From contig JADJEE010000012.1 of the NCBI GenBank assembly GCA_016709225.1, positions 3,453,501 through 3,517,500 on the forward strand: DNA of 64,000 bases, given 5' to 3'. The position numbers and the translations under genes were made by a program. The notes beneath the pieces were generated by a model. It saw nothing but the letters and a program-made list of their open reading frames with translations. It was not told where the DNA came from and ran no database searches. Below, piece by piece: positions 62,865-64,000 of the stretch; within the stretch, counting starts at the first letter, position 1; the number at the start of each line of letters is the position of its first letter. This DNA comes from Deltaproteobacteria bacterium. GTDB taxonomy: Bacteria > Myxococcota_A > Polyangia > Nannocystales > Nannocystaceae.

Positions 62865-64000
62865 TCAGGGCGCGGCAGGGTTGCGGAGCACGTCGTCGCA
62901 GCGCTTGCGGCAGGCCGCCGGCGCACTGGCGGCGAACTCGGTGGTCCCGAGCGAGGTGATGCCGTTGGGCGTCACACGCATCATCTCCACGGCATCGTCG
63001 CTGCCGCCGAGCTCGACCAACAGCTCGCGGCCGCCGCGACGTTGCAGTCGCAGGCGCGCGCCGTTGCGATGGCCGCCTTGCTTTGCCACCACGCCCTGCT
63101 CGCCGAGCACGATCAGGTCCCACGCCTTGCCGCACGGGCCGTGATCCGAGAGGTACACCCGCACGCCCTCGCCGAGCTCGCAGATCATCCACTCGGCGGG
63201 CTTCTCGACGCTCTTGGGCTTGGCCTTGGTCGCGGCCACGAACGCCGCCATGCTCTCGTCCGAACCGAGCGTGCAGTCGTCGAGCGGCCGATTGCTCGGC
63301 GAGCCCGGGCGTGGCACCGGGTCGCGGTCCATGCCCCAGTCGCCGAGCACGCCGGGCCCGTCGCTGTCGGACAGTCGCTGCGTGCGTCGATGCCGGAGCA
63401 CTTCGCCGTCGAGCACCACGCCCGACAGCCGCGCCGATTCGTCGTCGACGTAGCCGCTGACGTAGCCGAGGCCATCGTGCGCGCGGAAGACCAGCGAGCC
63501 GAGTCCGCCGAGGTCGCCGACCGGCGCCATCACCCGGGTTTCACGATCCAAGAGGAAGTACAGCCCGCGATGGCTGCGGCAGTCGGTGCCGTCGAGGTGC
63601 TCGACCAGCTGGATGCGATCGTCGCGATGGCCGAAGATCGCGGTGGCCGGCATCACGCGGGTGTGGGTGCCGTCGTCGGCGAGTCGCTCGAGGAACGAGG
63701 CGCCGCGGCTCCAAGCGTCGCGCTCCTTCGACCACGCCGGAGTGTCGAGCTGGACCACCATCTTGCTCGGGTCGAGCTCGAGCGGCTCGCGGGCGGTGCC
63801 GCCGAGCCCGTAGATCTCGACCTCGGCCACCTGCAGATCGCCGCGCTTGGGCCCGTGGTACTCGAGCCCCTCGATCGTCACCGCCGTGGTCGCGATGGGC
63901 TTGCCGAACACGACGTAGACGTAGTCGCGGACGTCGGGCAGCTCGACGTCGACCCAGCCGTCGTCGGTGTGGATGCGGACCTTGGCGGGTCGCGGCTGCT
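62865..64000 (-). CDS. Protein with jelly-roll-like N-terminal part (5' end outside window)
   Basis: The frame is open from 62865 to the right edge without a stop and continues beyond the window, so the start is not seen. The visible N-terminal part (DGWVDVELPDVRDYVYVVF, then TAVTIEGLEYHGPKRGD and QVAEVEIYG) looks like a galactose-binding/discoidin-type jelly roll. The middle has repeated short strands (DPVPRPGSPSNRPLDDC), and the C-terminus contains two cysteines (CRKRC). Function unknown; a carbohydrate- or surface-related role is possible. Confidence 0.6.
   Translation of the reverse strand, partial: QPRPAKVRIHTDDGWVDVELPDVRDYVYVVFGKPIATTAVTIEGLEYHGPKRGDLQVAEVEIYGLGGTAREPLELDPSKMVVQLDTPAWSKERDAWSRGASFLERLADDGTHTRVMPATAIFGHRDDRIQLVEHLDGTDCRSHRGLYFLLDRETRVMAPVGDLGGLGSLVFRAHDGLGYVSGYVDDESARLSGVVLDGEVLRHRRTQRLSDSDGPGVLGDWGMDRDPVPRPGSPSNRPLDDCTLGSDESMAAFVAATKAKPKSVEKPAEWMICELGEGVRVYLSDHGPCGKAWDLIVLGEQGVVAKQGGHRNGARLRLQRRGGRELLVELGGSDDAVEMMRVTPNGITSLGTTEFAASAPAACRKRCDDVLRNPAAP

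Overview
The window reads as chromosomal DNA of a myxobacterium, most likely of the Nannocystis/Plesiocystis/Enhygromyxa side of Myxococcota. This is inferred from the very GC-rich sequence, the many lipoproteins with long Ser/Thr/Gly-rich linkers followed by Cys-rich domains, the membrane-anchored Ser/Thr kinases, and two copies of the DUF1592-type cytochrome plus Tat-exported partner arrangement. No rRNA, tRNA, CRISPR array, integrase or intact insertion sequence was seen.

Layout. 1-2.4 kb: molybdenum/formate genes (sulP-like transporter, mobA, a DUF7009-like gene, fdhD). 2.4-5.3 kb: lipoproteins. 6-9.7 kb: a c-type cytochrome lipoprotein and a Tat-exported DUF1501 protein, closed by a clear intrinsic terminator. 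10.8-14.4 kb: threonine-to-glycine pathway (SDR-type threonine dehydrogenase, a beta-propeller lipoprotein, KBL). 14.5-18.2 kb: PPP-family phosphatase, unknown protein, MBL hydrolase. 18.3-20.6 kb: a beta-helix lipoprotein and a repeat lipoprotein. 20.7-26.5 kb: a module of visibly lower GC in part, with a GIDE-like membrane protein, a large multi-helix protein, an OmpA-like protein and a frameshifted small membrane gene. 26.5-31.1 kb: a tandem array of near-identical beta-helix lipoprotein genes with mosaic structure and a truncated fourth unit. 31.1-36.8 kb: two receptor-like Ser/Thr kinases flanked by two related membrane proteins, on the same strand and only 19 bases upstream of the array. 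37.2-41.6 kb: peroxiredoxin, a 168-bp MITE-like inverted-repeat element, and two paralogous lipoproteins. 41.6-59.8 kb: cell-wall genes scattered among others (ftsW, mraY-murD-U32 peptidase-chorismate mutase, murF, murE), plus an HNH endonuclease, a thioesterase, a second cytochrome/DUF1552 pair and a NAPE-PLD-like hydrolase. 59.8-64 kb: more lipoproteins and membrane proteins of unknown role.

How the genes work together. Several sets look translationally coupled through 4-base ATGA/GTGA/TTGA overlaps: mobA-sulP, lipoprotein-fdhD, the kinase genes, mraY-murD, U32-chorismate mutase, lipoprotein-murE and DUF1592-DUF1552. The most interesting unit is the possible seven-gene operon running from 36.8 down to 26.65 kb, in which a kinase signalling cassette leads straight into a recently amplified, recombining surface-lipoprotein array. 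Next to that array lies a possible effector/carrier module. The two cytochrome/Tat pairs suggest an envelope oxidation or degradation function of unknown substrate.
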